7,905 nt of DNA from Vulcanimicrobiota bacterium (GCA_019233165.1 JAFAMS010000115.1:1-7905); one strand, 5' to 3'. Shown: positions 1 to 6,722, counted from the first letter of the stretch. The notes: a model not told the origin generated them from the letters alone. A program made the numbers and translations.

Positions 1-489
1 TGGCTGATCTTCGAAGCGCACGAAATCGTTCACCCGAACGGAAGTCCCGGCGAGCACGGCGTGACCCGCGTTCCGAACGCGAGCGCCGTCGTCGTCCTCG
101 ACGGCGGCGAGGTCGTCCTGACCGCGCAGCCGCGCTACGCGGTCGAACGGACGGTCTTGGAAGTCCCCAAAGGCGGCGCGCACCCCGGAGAGAGCGCGCT
201 GCAGTGCGCCGAGCGGGAGACGCGCGAGGAGGTCGGCGCACTCGCGCGACGCTGGACGCCGCTCGGCGCCGTCCACGAGATCCCGTCGATCGTCGCGGCG
301 AGCGTGAGCCTGTTTCTCGCGCGCGAGTGCATCTTCGGTGAGGTCGCGCCCGAGCATGTCGAGTCGATCGAGATCGTCCGGATGCCGTTCGAACGCGCGG
401 TGCGGATGGCGCTCGACGGCGAGCTCGACGATGCGATCAGCGTCGTCGCCCTCGTGCGCGCGAACGACGCGATCGCTCGCGGCGTTTAG
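1..489 (+). CDS. NUDIX hydrolase, ADP-ribose pyrophosphatase/NudE-like (5' truncated by window edge)
   Basis: This enzyme probably hydrolyses ADP-ribose or a related nucleoside diphosphate derivative in the cytoplasm. The frame is open from base 1, giving 162 visible residues. A complete Nudix box G-x5-E-x7-RE-T-R-EE-V-G-A lies at residues 58-80 (bases 172-240), with the metal-binding glutamates present; Thr occupies a position that is usually aliphatic. A proline about 15 residues after the box (residue 95) is the spacing usual in ADP-ribose pyrophosphatases, and the C-terminal pattern GELDDAISVVAL is also typical of that group. A GTG at 61 could be read as a start, but the 20 residues before it (FEAHEIVHPNG and so on) look like the beta-strand segment that normally precedes the Nudix core. 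I infer that the true start lies left of the window. The TAG stop overlaps the stop of the convergent permease. The exact substrate cannot be told from sequence. Confidence 0.9.
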   Translation, partial: WLIFEAHEIVHPNGSPGEHGVTRVPNASAVVVLDGGEVVLTAQPRYAVERTVLEVPKGGAHPGESALQCAERETREEVGALARRWTPLGAVHEIPSIVAASVSLFLARECIFGEVAPEHVESIEIVRMPFERAVRMALDGELDDAISVVALVRANDAIARGV

Positions 490-1967
490 GGACGCGCCGC
501 GGTCGCGCGCCGGTAGCCGTATGCGAAGTAGATTCCCAGGCCGATAACGAGCCAGATCAGGAAACGCAGCCACGTGAACTCGCCGAGTCCTTGCGTCATC
601 AAATACAGCGAGAGCGTGATCCCGCAGAAGGGGAAGAGCGGGACCGCGGGCGAGCGGAACGGCCGCGGCAGCTCGGGACGGCGCTCGCGCAACCACATCA
701 CGCCGGCGCAGACGATGATAAACGCACTGAACGTCCCGATGTTGACGAGCTCGAGCAGAACGTCGAGCGGGACGACGAGCGTCAAGACTGCGACGACGAC
801 CCCGGTCGTCATCGTCGTCGCCGCCGGGGTTCCGAAGCGGGAGTTCACGCGCGCGACGGCGGGCGGGAGCAAGCCGTCGCGGGCCATCGCGAAGAAAATC
901 CGCGTCTGGCCCAGCAGCGAGGTGAGCGCGACGCTCGTCGTCCCCGCAAGCGCCCCGACGACGATCGTCACGTTGATGAACGCGTTGTGCAGCGGCGCGA
1001 CGGCCGCCGCGAGCGCGGCTTGCTGGTCCACGCGTTGCCACGGAACGATCCCGACGAGCGCGAATGCGACGGTGCAGTAGACGATCGTTCCGATCGCCAG
1101 CGAGCCGATCACGCCCAGGGGGACGTCCCGCTGCGGATTGCGCGTCTCTTCCGCGGTCGTCGTCGCCGTGTCGAACCCTATGTAAGAAAAGAAGACGAGC
1201 GCGGCCGCGGGGATGATCCCCAAGCCATTCCCGCCGGCGAACCCTCCCGTCCCCCAACCGTTCGGCGAGAGCGGCGTAAAGTACGAGGGATGGATTCCGA
1301 CGAGCGCAACTGCGGCGAAAATGAAGACGAGCAGCGCACCGATCTTCACAATGACGAACGCGTTGTTCGAAGTCGCGGTCTCGCGAATCCCGATTGCGAG
1401 CAGGAGGGAAAGGACCAGAACGAATGCGGCGCCGAGCACATCGACGTGCAGCTGGGCCGGATCCGTCGAAAAATGTGCGTCGCGGGCCCACGCCGGCAGC
1501 ACCATGCCCACGGCAGCGAGCGCCGTTTGAGCGTATCCTGAAAATTGTTGCGCGACGGGCGCCGCGCTGACCCCGTACTCGAGAATCAAGTCCCAGCCGA
1601 TGATCCAGGCGACGACCTCACCGAGTGTCGCATAGGCGTAGGTGTACGCGCTTCCCGCAATCGGGACCATCGCGCCGAGCTCCGCGTACGCGAGCGCCGC
1701 AAAGAATGAGGCCAAGCCCGCGAGCAAGTATGCGACGATGATCGCAGGGCCGGCTTTGAGAATTCCCGGGCCGATCGTCGTGAAGATCCCGCCGCCGATC
1801 ATCGTCCCTAGGCCTACCGCGATCAAATCGAAGGCGCCGAGCTTGCGGCGCAGGCGTCCGCCTTCGGTGACGATCGCTTCGGGTTGGAGCCGCTCGATCG
1901 CAGCGCGCGCGAACGCGCGGCTCGAGAAGTCGGCGTTTACCCCGGCGGTCGGGTCTCTGCGTTCCAA
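486..1967 (-). CDS. APC superfamily amino acid permease (cationic amino acid transporter/YfnA-like)
   Basis: An inner-membrane amino acid transporter with about twelve hydrophobic segments. With the TTG at 1967 as start it has 493 residues. Family marks are the charged N-terminal stretch ending RLRRKLGAFDL (39-49), the unwound TM1 substrate motif MIGGGIF (56-62), the TM6 motif FFSYIGFD (259-266) followed by AEETRNPQRDVP (272-283), QTRIFFAMARDGLLP (354-368), and GTFSAF leading to LRERRPELPRPFRSP (411-439). All are typical of the CAT branch of the APC family. The frame remains open to a TTG at 2012, but that would overlap the upstream adenosyltransferase by 76 bases; TTG 1967 reduces this to 31. 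No ATG or GTG precedes TM1, so the start is uncertain. A GGGGA about 12 bases upstream of 1967 is a weak ribosome binding site. It is probably co-transcribed with the adenosyltransferase. The substrate is unknown. Confidence 0.9.
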   Translation of the reverse strand: MERRDPTAGVNADFSSRAFARAAIERLQPEAIVTEGGRLRRKLGAFDLIAVGLGTMIGGGIFTTIGPGILKAGPAIIVAYLLAGLASFFAALAYAELGAMVPIAGSAYTYAYATLGEVVAWIIGWDLILEYGVSAAPVAQQFSGYAQTALAAVGMVLPAWARDAHFSTDPAQLHVDVLGAAFVLVLSLLLAIGIRETATSNNAFVIVKIGALLVFIFAAVALVGIHPSYFTPLSPNGWGTGGFAGGNGLGIIPAAALVFFSYIGFDTATTTAEETRNPQRDVPLGVIGSLAIGTIVYCTVAFALVGIVPWQRVDQQAALAAAVAPLHNAFINVTIVVGALAGTTSVALTSLLGQTRIFFAMARDGLLPPAVARVNSRFGTPAATTMTTGVVVAVLTLVVPLDVLLELVNIGTFSAFIIVCAGVMWLRERRPELPRPFRSPAVPLFPFCGITLSLYLMTQGLGEFTWLRFLIWLVIGLGIYFAYGYRRATAARP

Positions 1968-2557
1968 AGGTGCTCGGACATCCCCAGCGCGTGATTGATC
2001 CAACGCGCCCAAACGAACAGTGCGTCGGAGAGACGGTTCACGTAACGGCGCACGGACGGTTCGACTTCTTCGGTCTCGGCGAGCGTGATCAAGATGCGCT
2101 CGAGCCGGCGGGCGATCGTCCGCGCCAAGTGAAGGTGGGCGCCGGCGAGCGAACCGCCGGGATGGATGAAGTTGTCGAGCGGCGCGAGATCTTTTTGCGC
2201 GCGATCGATCGCGCGTTCCAGCGCGACCGCATCCTCATCGACGATCCGCGGCATCCCGTCCCACCGATCCTTCGGCAGCGTCGCGAGATCGCTTCCGAGG
2301 TTGAAGAGGACGTCCTGCGTCCAAGCCAACCATCCGTCGAGCTGCGAAGCGACCTCGACGGCACGCGCTTCGTCGAGCGCGCGCGAACGGCGAATCTGAC
2401 CCAACTCCGACCGCACGATTCCCAGCGCGCTCGAGAGCTCGTCGACGGTCCCATAGGTCTCGATGCGGAGCGCGTTCTTCTTGACACGCTGCCCGCCGAC
2501 GAGACCGGTCGTTCCTTCGTCTCCGGTACGGGTGTAGATCCGCGTCAGCTTGGGCAT
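1937..2557 (-). CDS. pduO: Cob(I)alamin / cob(I)yrinic acid a,c-diamide adenosyltransferase, PduO type
   Basis: Transfers the 5'-deoxyadenosyl group of ATP to reduced cobalt in corrinoids, making adenosylcobalamin; cytoplasmic and normally trimeric. The 206 residues carry the full PduO/MMAB signature: TRIYTRTGDEGTTGL (5-19, ATP-binding loop), YGTVDELSS (35-43, where the family usually has N for the first S), LFNLGSDLA (84-92), FIHPGGS (130-136), LHLARTIARRLER (142-154) and YVNRLSDALFVWAR (172-185). The start was set at ATG 2557 because MPKLTRIYTRTGD is the usual family N-terminus. A GTG at 2617 in the same frame would add 20 residues with no family match. No strong Shine-Dalgarno is seen. It ends in TAA inside the permease reading frame. 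No cobalamin-dependent enzyme or other corrinoid gene is in the window, so the context does not tell whether it serves salvage or de novo synthesis. Confidence 0.95.
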   Translation of the reverse strand: MPKLTRIYTRTGDEGTTGLVGGQRVKKNALRIETYGTVDELSSALGIVRSELGQIRRSRALDEARAVEVASQLDGWLAWTQDVLFNLGSDLATLPKDRWDGMPRIVDEDAVALERAIDRAQKDLAPLDNFIHPGGSLAGAHLHLARTIARRLERILITLAETEEVEPSVRRYVNRLSDALFVWARWINHALGMSEHLWNAETRPPG

Positions 2558-2622
2558 GCGCGCCGTTTCGACGCACGTGCGACCGAGGACTGCGAAGCCG
2601 CCGTGCGAACCTGCCACGGGTT

Positions 2623-2730
2623 ATGCCAACGACGGTCGTCCCGCAGGAGGAACCGGAGCGCGAGCCGCTCGTCAAAGAGATTCCGCCGAAAGCCGCCGAT
2701 CTCTCCGAGTGGTACCAAGCCGTCTGCTAA
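2623..2730 (+). pseudogene. proS: Separated N-terminal segment of prolyl-tRNA synthetase (35 codons then in-frame TAA)
   Basis: ATG at 2623 opens a 35-codon frame ending in TAA at 2728-2730. Its second half, LVKEIPPKAADLSEWYQAVC, matches the usual start of archaeal-type prolyl-tRNA synthetases (pattern VKEITP..EDFSEWY..V), and the same frame continues after the stop with KAEL, then VSLAPVRGC, exactly where the family has KAEL.DYSPVRG. Only one codon, the stop, interrupts the alignment. As recalled, Thermus thermophilus ProRS has Gln here, so a CAA to TAA transition would explain it. Alternatives are a sequencing or assembly error, readthrough, or a real short upstream ORF coupled to the GTG restart. 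TAA ends two other genes in the window, so code reassignment is unlikely. Confidence 0.75.
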
Positions 2731-2739
2731 AAGGCGGAG
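2731..2739 (+). promoter_or_regulatory. Shine-Dalgarno-like stretch for GTG 2743 of proS
   Basis: Directly after the in-frame TAA comes AAGGCGGAG. AAGG ends 8 bases before GTG 2743 and GGAG ends 3 bases before it, so the first is well placed as a ribosome binding site. It may let ribosomes that stop at 2728-2730 restart on the main reading frame. The same bases also encode the conserved KAEL of the ancestral protein, so the match to a ribosome binding site may be accidental. Confidence 0.4.
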
Positions 2740-2742
2740 CTG

Positions 2743-4101
2743 GTGTCGCTCGCGCCGGTGCGCGGCTGCGTCGTGCTGCGACCCTACGGCTATGGCCTAT
2801 GGGAGCGGCTCGTCGCCGAGCTCGACGCGCGCTTCAAGGCGACCGGCCACGAGAACGCCTACTTTCCGCTCCTGATCCCCGAATCGCTGCTCGTCCGCGA
2901 GCAGCAGCACGTCGAAGGCTTCGCACCGGAAGTCGCGTGGGTGACGCAAGGCGGCGGCGAGCCGCTCGCCGAGCGCCTCGCGATCCGTCCGACCTCCGAA
3001 GTGACGATCATGACGATGTACGCGAAATGGGTGCAGTCGTATCGCGACCTCCCGCTTCTGATCAACCAATGGGCGAACGTGGTGCGCTGGGAGAAGCGGA
3101 CGCGCCCGTTCTTGCGGACGCTCGAATTCCTGTGGCAAGAAGGGCACACCGCGCACGCTTCTGCCACCGAAGCCGCGGAGGAAGTGCAGCGGATGCTCGG
3201 CGTCTACGCGGACGTCGCGGAGAACGTCGCAGCGGTCCCGGTCTACGCGGGAGAAAAGAGCGAGAGCGAGCGATTCGCCGGCGCGCTGCACACGTTCTCG
3301 ATCGAGGCGTTGATGCCCGACGGCCGCGCGCTGCAGGCCGGAACGTCGCACGAATTCGGACAGAACTTCGCCCGAGCGTACGGGATCGAGTTCTCCGCAG
3401 AAGACCAGACGTTGCAGCACGCGTGGACGACGTCGTGGGGGATGTCGTGGCGGATGCTCGGCGGGATGATGATGGTCCACGGCGACGACCGCGGCTTGCG
3501 GATCCCGCCGAAGCTCGCGCCGGTCGAAGTCGTCATCGTTCCGATCCACAAAGGCGAGAGCGGCGAGGTCCGAGCGGCGGCGCGCGAGCTGCAGCAGCGC
3601 CTCGCCGGCGCGGGGTTCCGCGTTCGGCTCGACGAGCGCGAGCAATCGCCCGGGTGGAAGTTCAACGAGTGGGAGATGCGCGGCGTCCCCGTCCGCATTG
3701 AGCTCGGCGCCCGCGATCTTGCGGCCGGGGCGGTCACGGTCGTGCGACGCGACCGCGCGTTCAAAGAAGAGGGACAGAAGACGACGGTTCCGCTCGAGGA
3801 CACGCCGCTCCGGCTGCGCGCGCTTCTGGACGAGATCCAGCGCAGCTTGTTCGCGCAAGCGAAAGCGTTCCTCGAGAGCCATACGATCGCCGCGCGCGAC
3901 CGCGAGACGTTCGTACGCCTGTTGCGGGAACGCGCCGGGATGATCGAGATTCCGTGGTGCGAGCTGGCCGCGTGCGAGGCGGCAGTGAAAGAAGCGACGA
4001 GCGCGACGACGCGGAACGTGCGCCGCCCGGCGAGGGGCCCGACGTGCGTTGCGTGCGGAGAACCGGCGAAAGCGCAGGCCTACTTCGCGCAGAGCTATTA
4101 G
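2743..4101 (+). CDS. proS: Prolyl-tRNA synthetase, archaeal/eukaryal type (class II), main reading frame from GTG
   Basis: Charges tRNA-Pro with proline in the cytoplasm. The form is the one without the bacterial editing insertion. Numbering from GTG 2743 (452 residues): VRGCVVLRPYGYGLWE (6-21, class II motif 1 region), RPTSE (82-86, the TxE proline site), RPFLRTLEFLWQEGHTAH (121-138, motif 2), QAGTSHEFGQNFARA (198-212), VHGDDRGLRIPPKLAP (245-260, motif 3), the anticodon-binding domain from VEVVIVPI onward, a four-cysteine zinc site at C406, C411, C435 and C438, and the C-terminal Tyr usual for this type. Every catalytic part is present. What is missing is the family's first ~40 residues, which lie upstream in the same frame behind a TAA. 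Family members are about 475-490 residues, matching 492 codons from ATG 2623. The GTG start is therefore either a restart site or just the first usable codon after a nonsense change; an automatic pipeline might flag the gene as a pseudogene. It is the first gene of the rightward cluster. Confidence 0.9.
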   Translation: MSLAPVRGCVVLRPYGYGLWERLVAELDARFKATGHENAYFPLLIPESLLVREQQHVEGFAPEVAWVTQGGGEPLAERLAIRPTSEVTIMTMYAKWVQSYRDLPLLINQWANVVRWEKRTRPFLRTLEFLWQEGHTAHASATEAAEEVQRMLGVYADVAENVAAVPVYAGEKSESERFAGALHTFSIEALMPDGRALQAGTSHEFGQNFARAYGIEFSAEDQTLQHAWTTSWGMSWRMLGGMMMVHGDDRGLRIPPKLAPVEVVIVPIHKGESGEVRAAARELQQRLAGAGFRVRLDEREQSPGWKFNEWEMRGVPVRIELGARDLAAGAVTVVRRDRAFKEEGQKTTVPLEDTPLRLRALLDEIQRSLFAQAKAFLESHTIAARDRETFVRLLRERAGMIEIPWCELAACEAAVKEATSATTRNVRRPARGPTCVACGEPAKAQAYFAQSY

Positions 4102-4591
4102 CGTGGCCGCGCTCGTTCTGGCATTGTGCGATGCGGCGGTCGGGGCAACGCCGACGACGCTCGAAGTGGACGCCAACGCGCGGGCCGCGGGGAACGAGCG
4201 GCCCGCGGCCGTCGCGTTGGCCCGCACGCTTCTGGCGCGTCCGTGGGCGGCGCAGATCACCCGCGTCCGCGTCGAGCGCGCGGGCGAGCACGTCGTCGCC
4301 GGGCTTACGCTTTCCGGCGTCAAGTTGCGGCGGCAGGTTGGCTCGGACGAGTTCTTGCGCGAAGCGAACGCGCTCGTCGATCTCGCGCTGCAGAGCGCGC
4401 CGCAGTTGGAAGAAGTCGATCTGACCGTAACGGTGCCGCTCGAGGCGGGCGTCGGGACGGCGACGAGCGGCGATTTCGGTCGCGCCGGCTCGCGCACGGT
4501 CTTCACGCTCACCGTGCGGCGCGCGGAGCCGAAGGCCCGGGAAGCGTACTTCGATCCCGCCTGGCGCTCGGGGCTCGATCGTGTACGCTAA
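4049..4591 (+). CDS. Small exported protein of unknown function
   Basis: I do not recognise a family. From TTG 4049 it has 180 residues: an arginine-rich N-region (RRKRRPTSRR), a hydrophobic core AISVAALVLALCDAAVGA (about 16-33) that looks like a signal peptide, then a soluble alternating beta/alpha-like domain (ITRVRVERAGEHVVAGLTL; LVDLALQSAPQLEEVDLTVT) ending with a conserved-looking FDPAWRSGL. Start choice is uncertain. TTG 4049 overlaps proS by 53 bases and has GAGGGG about 11 bases upstream. GTG 4103 starts one base after the proS stop but leaves no positive residues before the hydrophobic core. The arginines fall where the sequence also encodes the proS C-terminus, so they could be fortuitous. 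It overlaps the following M16 gene by 11 bases, implying translational coupling. The exported character is inferred. Confidence 0.6.
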   Translation: MRAENRRKRRPTSRRAISVAALVLALCDAAVGATPTTLEVDANARAAGNERPAAVALARTLLARPWAAQITRVRVERAGEHVVAGLTLSGVKLRRQVGSDEFLREANALVDLALQSAPQLEEVDLTVTVPLEAGVGTATSGDFGRAGSRTVFTLTVRRAEPKAREAYFDPAWRSGLDRVR

Positions 4592-5837
4592 GAGCACCCT
4601 GCCGAACGGGATCCGCATCGTGACCGAGCGGATCGCGGCGGTTCGCTCCGCGGCGATCGGGATTTGGGCCGACGTCGGGTCGGCCTGCGAACGCCCCGAG
4701 CAGCGCGGGATCTCGCATCTCGTCGAGCACATGCTCTTCAAAGGGACGGCGCGGCGCAGCGCGCGGGAGATCGCCGAGACGATGGATCGTGTCGGCGGAA
4801 ACCTGAACGCGTTCACCGACAAGGAATCGACCTGCTACTACGCGCGCGTCATCGACCGGCACGTCCCGCTCGCGATCGACGTCCTGGGCGACATGTTCTT
4901 GGCCTCGCGCTTCGATCCCGAAGACGTGCGCCGCGAGCAGAGCGTCGTGCTCGAAGAGATCAAGATGTACGACGACTCGCCGGACGAGGTGATCCACGAC
5001 CTGTTCGTCCGTCTGATGTGGTCCAATTCGAAGCTCGGCGATCCGGTGATCGGCTTTCCGCACACGATCGCCGCCCTACGAAGCGAGGACCTCCGCGCGC
5101 ATATGCGCGAGCGCTACGTCCCGCGCAACGTCGTCGTGACCGTCGCCGGCAACGTGGAGCACGAGGCGATCGTCGCCGAGTTCGAGCGTACGTTCGGAGG
5201 CTTCGAGGGGAACGAGTCGCCGCCGGTGCCGGAGCGCGTCCGGCTCTCGCCGGGTTCGCTCGTCGTGACGCGCGACGTCGAGCAAGTCTATCTGATCGTC
5301 GGGACGCGCGGGCTCCCGGCGGCGGACGAGGACCGGTACGCGCTCTCCGTCATCGACACGGCGCTCGGCGGCGGGATGTCGAGCCGGCTCTTTCAGGAGA
5401 TTCGCGAAGAGCGCGGCCTCGCATACAGCGTCGGATCGTTTCAGCTCGCGTATCGAGACGCCGGGCTCTTTGCAGTCTCGGCCGGTACCTCGGTCGAGCA
5501 TGCGCAAGAGACGATCGGCCTGATTCGCGAGGCGTTCCGCGAGACGTACGAACGGGGCCTCGGGACTGCGGAGATCGAGCTGGCCAAAGAGCACCTCAAA
5601 GGGAGCCTCACCCTCGCGCTCGAGAGCGTCTCCGGACGGATGATGCGCCTCGGGCGCAACGAGCTGACGTTCGGGCGCCAGATCGACGAAGACGAGCTCG
5701 AGAAGAAAATCGACGCGGTCGGCGTCGCGGACGTGCGCCGTCTCGCCCAGAGCATCTTTGCACCGGAGAGCTGGGGACTCTGCGTCCTGGGGCCGATCGA
5801 CGAGAACGACATCGACTGGACGCCGGCGGTGGCCTGA
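4581..5837 (+). CDS. M16 family zinc metallopeptidase (processing peptidase beta-like, M16B)
   Basis: A zinc-dependent peptidase of the inverted-motif group. The 418 residues match the single-unit M16B length (YmxG/mitochondrial processing peptidase-beta type). The N-terminal domain has the HxxEH site HLVEH at 46-50 (zinc ligands H46 and H50, catalytic E49), and the third ligand is the glutamate in VVLEEIKMYDD (E125/E126), about 75 residues on. GGNLNAFTDKESTCYY (72-87) is the conserved strand between them. The C-terminal M16 domain has GGGMSSRLFQEIREERGLAYSV (263-284) with the R275/Y282 pair that typically helps bind substrate. The enzyme is thus predicted active. There is no signal peptide, so it is probably cytoplasmic. 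The start is GTG 4581, giving MYAKSTLPNGIRIVTE, the usual family opening. It overlaps the unknown upstream gene by 11 bases and is followed two bases later by amj. The substrate is unknown. Confidence 0.95.
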   Translation: MYAKSTLPNGIRIVTERIAAVRSAAIGIWADVGSACERPEQRGISHLVEHMLFKGTARRSAREIAETMDRVGGNLNAFTDKESTCYYARVIDRHVPLAIDVLGDMFLASRFDPEDVRREQSVVLEEIKMYDDSPDEVIHDLFVRLMWSNSKLGDPVIGFPHTIAALRSEDLRAHMRERYVPRNVVVTVAGNVEHEAIVAEFERTFGGFEGNESPPVPERVRLSPGSLVVTRDVEQVYLIVGTRGLPAADEDRYALSVIDTALGGGMSSRLFQEIREERGLAYSVGSFQLAYRDAGLFAVSAGTSVEHAQETIGLIREAFRETYERGLGTAEIELAKEHLKGSLTLALESVSGRMMRLGRNELTFGRQIDEDELEKKIDAVGVADVRRLAQSIFAPESWGLCVLGPIDENDIDWTPAVA

Positions 5838-5839
5838 CG

Positions 5840-6721
5840 TTGGCGGCGGCGGAGTCGGTCCCGCTGTGGGCGTCGCAGCTGATCGTCGCGATGGCGCTGA
5901 ACGCGGTCGTCCAGGCGATTCAGATCGGGGCGTACGCGGCCCGCTACGCCGGGGTGCGCACCGAGCGGATCGCGACCTCGATCTCGCTCTTCAACCTGTT
6001 CGTGACCGCGAGCCGCTTGGCGGCGCTCTTCCTGACGCCGTCGCTCGGCGCGCTCGCCGACAACGCGAGTCGTCGCGCGATCGCGGCGAAGCTCTCCGAG
6101 GTCCCGGCTGAGGTCGTGGGGACGTTCGATCTCCAGATGCGGTTGATCGTCGCAGCGGGGACGCTGGGCACGATCGCCGGCGCGGTGCTGCTTCCTACCT
6201 TTATCTACCTCTTCACGCGCGGTATCCGCTCGTTCGAGCGGCGGAACTCCGTCTTTCGCGCGGTCGTGCGCCTCGGCGACCCACGGGTGATGATGGACGT
6301 CCTCTCGAGCATTCGTCTCCCGGAGATTCCGACGATCGTCGCCTACACGCGCGAAGCGATCCCGCCCAAGCTGCTGATCGGGAATCTCGTCGTTATGGCG
6401 ATCTATGCGATCGGCGTCCCCGCAGCGTACTACGCGAGCGTGTTGAACCTCGACGCGCGGACGACCGCAGCCGGCCTCTCGGGGATCGTCAACGGGATCG
6501 GGACGCTCGCGTTTACGTTTTTCGTCGACCCGACGTCGGCGCTGATGGTCGACCAGTCGGTAAAAGGAGAGCGCTCCCTCGATTCGATCCGGGCGATGGT
6601 GATCGGCTTGACTGCGACGGCGATTCTCGGAACCGTCCTCTCACAGGCGCTCTTGTGGCCCGGCGCGTGGGTCATCGCGCACGTTGCGTCGCTGTTCGTT
6701 CACGGGGTGGGAGGGCACTGA
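5840..6721 (+). CDS. amj: Lipid II flippase, Amj family (DUF2837)
   Basis: A membrane protein of the family founded by Bacillus subtilis Amj (YdaH), which flips the peptidoglycan precursor lipid II across the cytoplasmic membrane as an alternative to MurJ. The 293 residues contain about six hydrophobic segments (approximately 11-34, 43-70, 101-125, 177-202, 208-230 and 252-288). The family stretch AARYAGVRTERIATSISLFN (33-52), then ASRLAALFLTPSLGALAD (57-74), and LGTIAGAVLLPTFIYLFTRGI (109-129) is what I recognise from memory of DUF2837. TTG 5840 was chosen as start: it lies two bases after the M16 stop and has GGTGG seven bases upstream. The frame is also open far to the left, but that is the out-of-phase reading of the M16 gene. 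It sits among exported-protein genes. Whether MurJ also exists in this genome cannot be seen. Confidence 0.85.
   Translation: MAAAESVPLWASQLIVAMALNAVVQAIQIGAYAARYAGVRTERIATSISLFNLFVTASRLAALFLTPSLGALADNASRRAIAAKLSEVPAEVVGTFDLQMRLIVAAGTLGTIAGAVLLPTFIYLFTRGIRSFERRNSVFRAVVRLGDPRVMMDVLSSIRLPEIPTIVAYTREAIPPKLLIGNLVVMAIYAIGVPAAYYASVLNLDARTTAAGLSGIVNGIGTLAFTFFVDPTSALMVDQSVKGERSLDSIRAMVIGLTATAILGTVLSQALLWPGAWVIAHVASLFVHGVGGH
6709..6714 (+). promoter_or_regulatory. Strong Shine-Dalgarno that fixes the start of the TPR protein
   Basis: GGGAGG ends eight bases before ATG 6723 and is the best ribosome binding site in the window. It lies inside the last codons of amj. It supports ATG 6723 over an in-frame upstream GTG or ATG near 6684, which would add 13 residues ahead of the signal sequence. 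Confidence 0.7.
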
Positions 6722-6722
6722 G

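Noticed and set aside
591..1541. Plus-strand frame opposite the permease (316 codons)
   Set aside because: It is dominated by Arg, Asp and Glu, with no motif, and is the complement of an obvious membrane protein.
2558..2622. Divergent promoter region between the adenosyltransferase and proS
   Set aside because: Promoters are expected here, but I could not identify convincing -35/-10 elements or an operator on either strand.
2728..2730. Stop-codon reassignment as the explanation for the TAA in proS
   Set aside because: TAA ends the permease and the adenosyltransferase at sensible family lengths, so it functions as a stop here. It is not TGA, so selenocysteine is excluded too.
2550..3701. 383-codon plus-strand frame overlapping proS in another phase
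   Set aside because: It is a shadow of proS with an Arg/Ala-rich translation and no domain. I checked whether it could carry the missing ProRS N-terminus; the true N-terminus is in the proS phase itself.
2797..4512. Long open frame on the minus strand opposite proS (571 codons)
   Set aside because: It is very rich in Arg and has no recognisable domain. It lies antisense to a strongly conserved gene and is explained by the high GC content.
4664..5839. Open frame to the left of and in phase with amj, as if amj had a 390-residue N-terminal extension
   Set aside because: The extension is the out-of-frame reading of the M16 gene, Arg/Asp-rich and low in complexity. A TTG at 5840 right after the M16 stop fits the family start.
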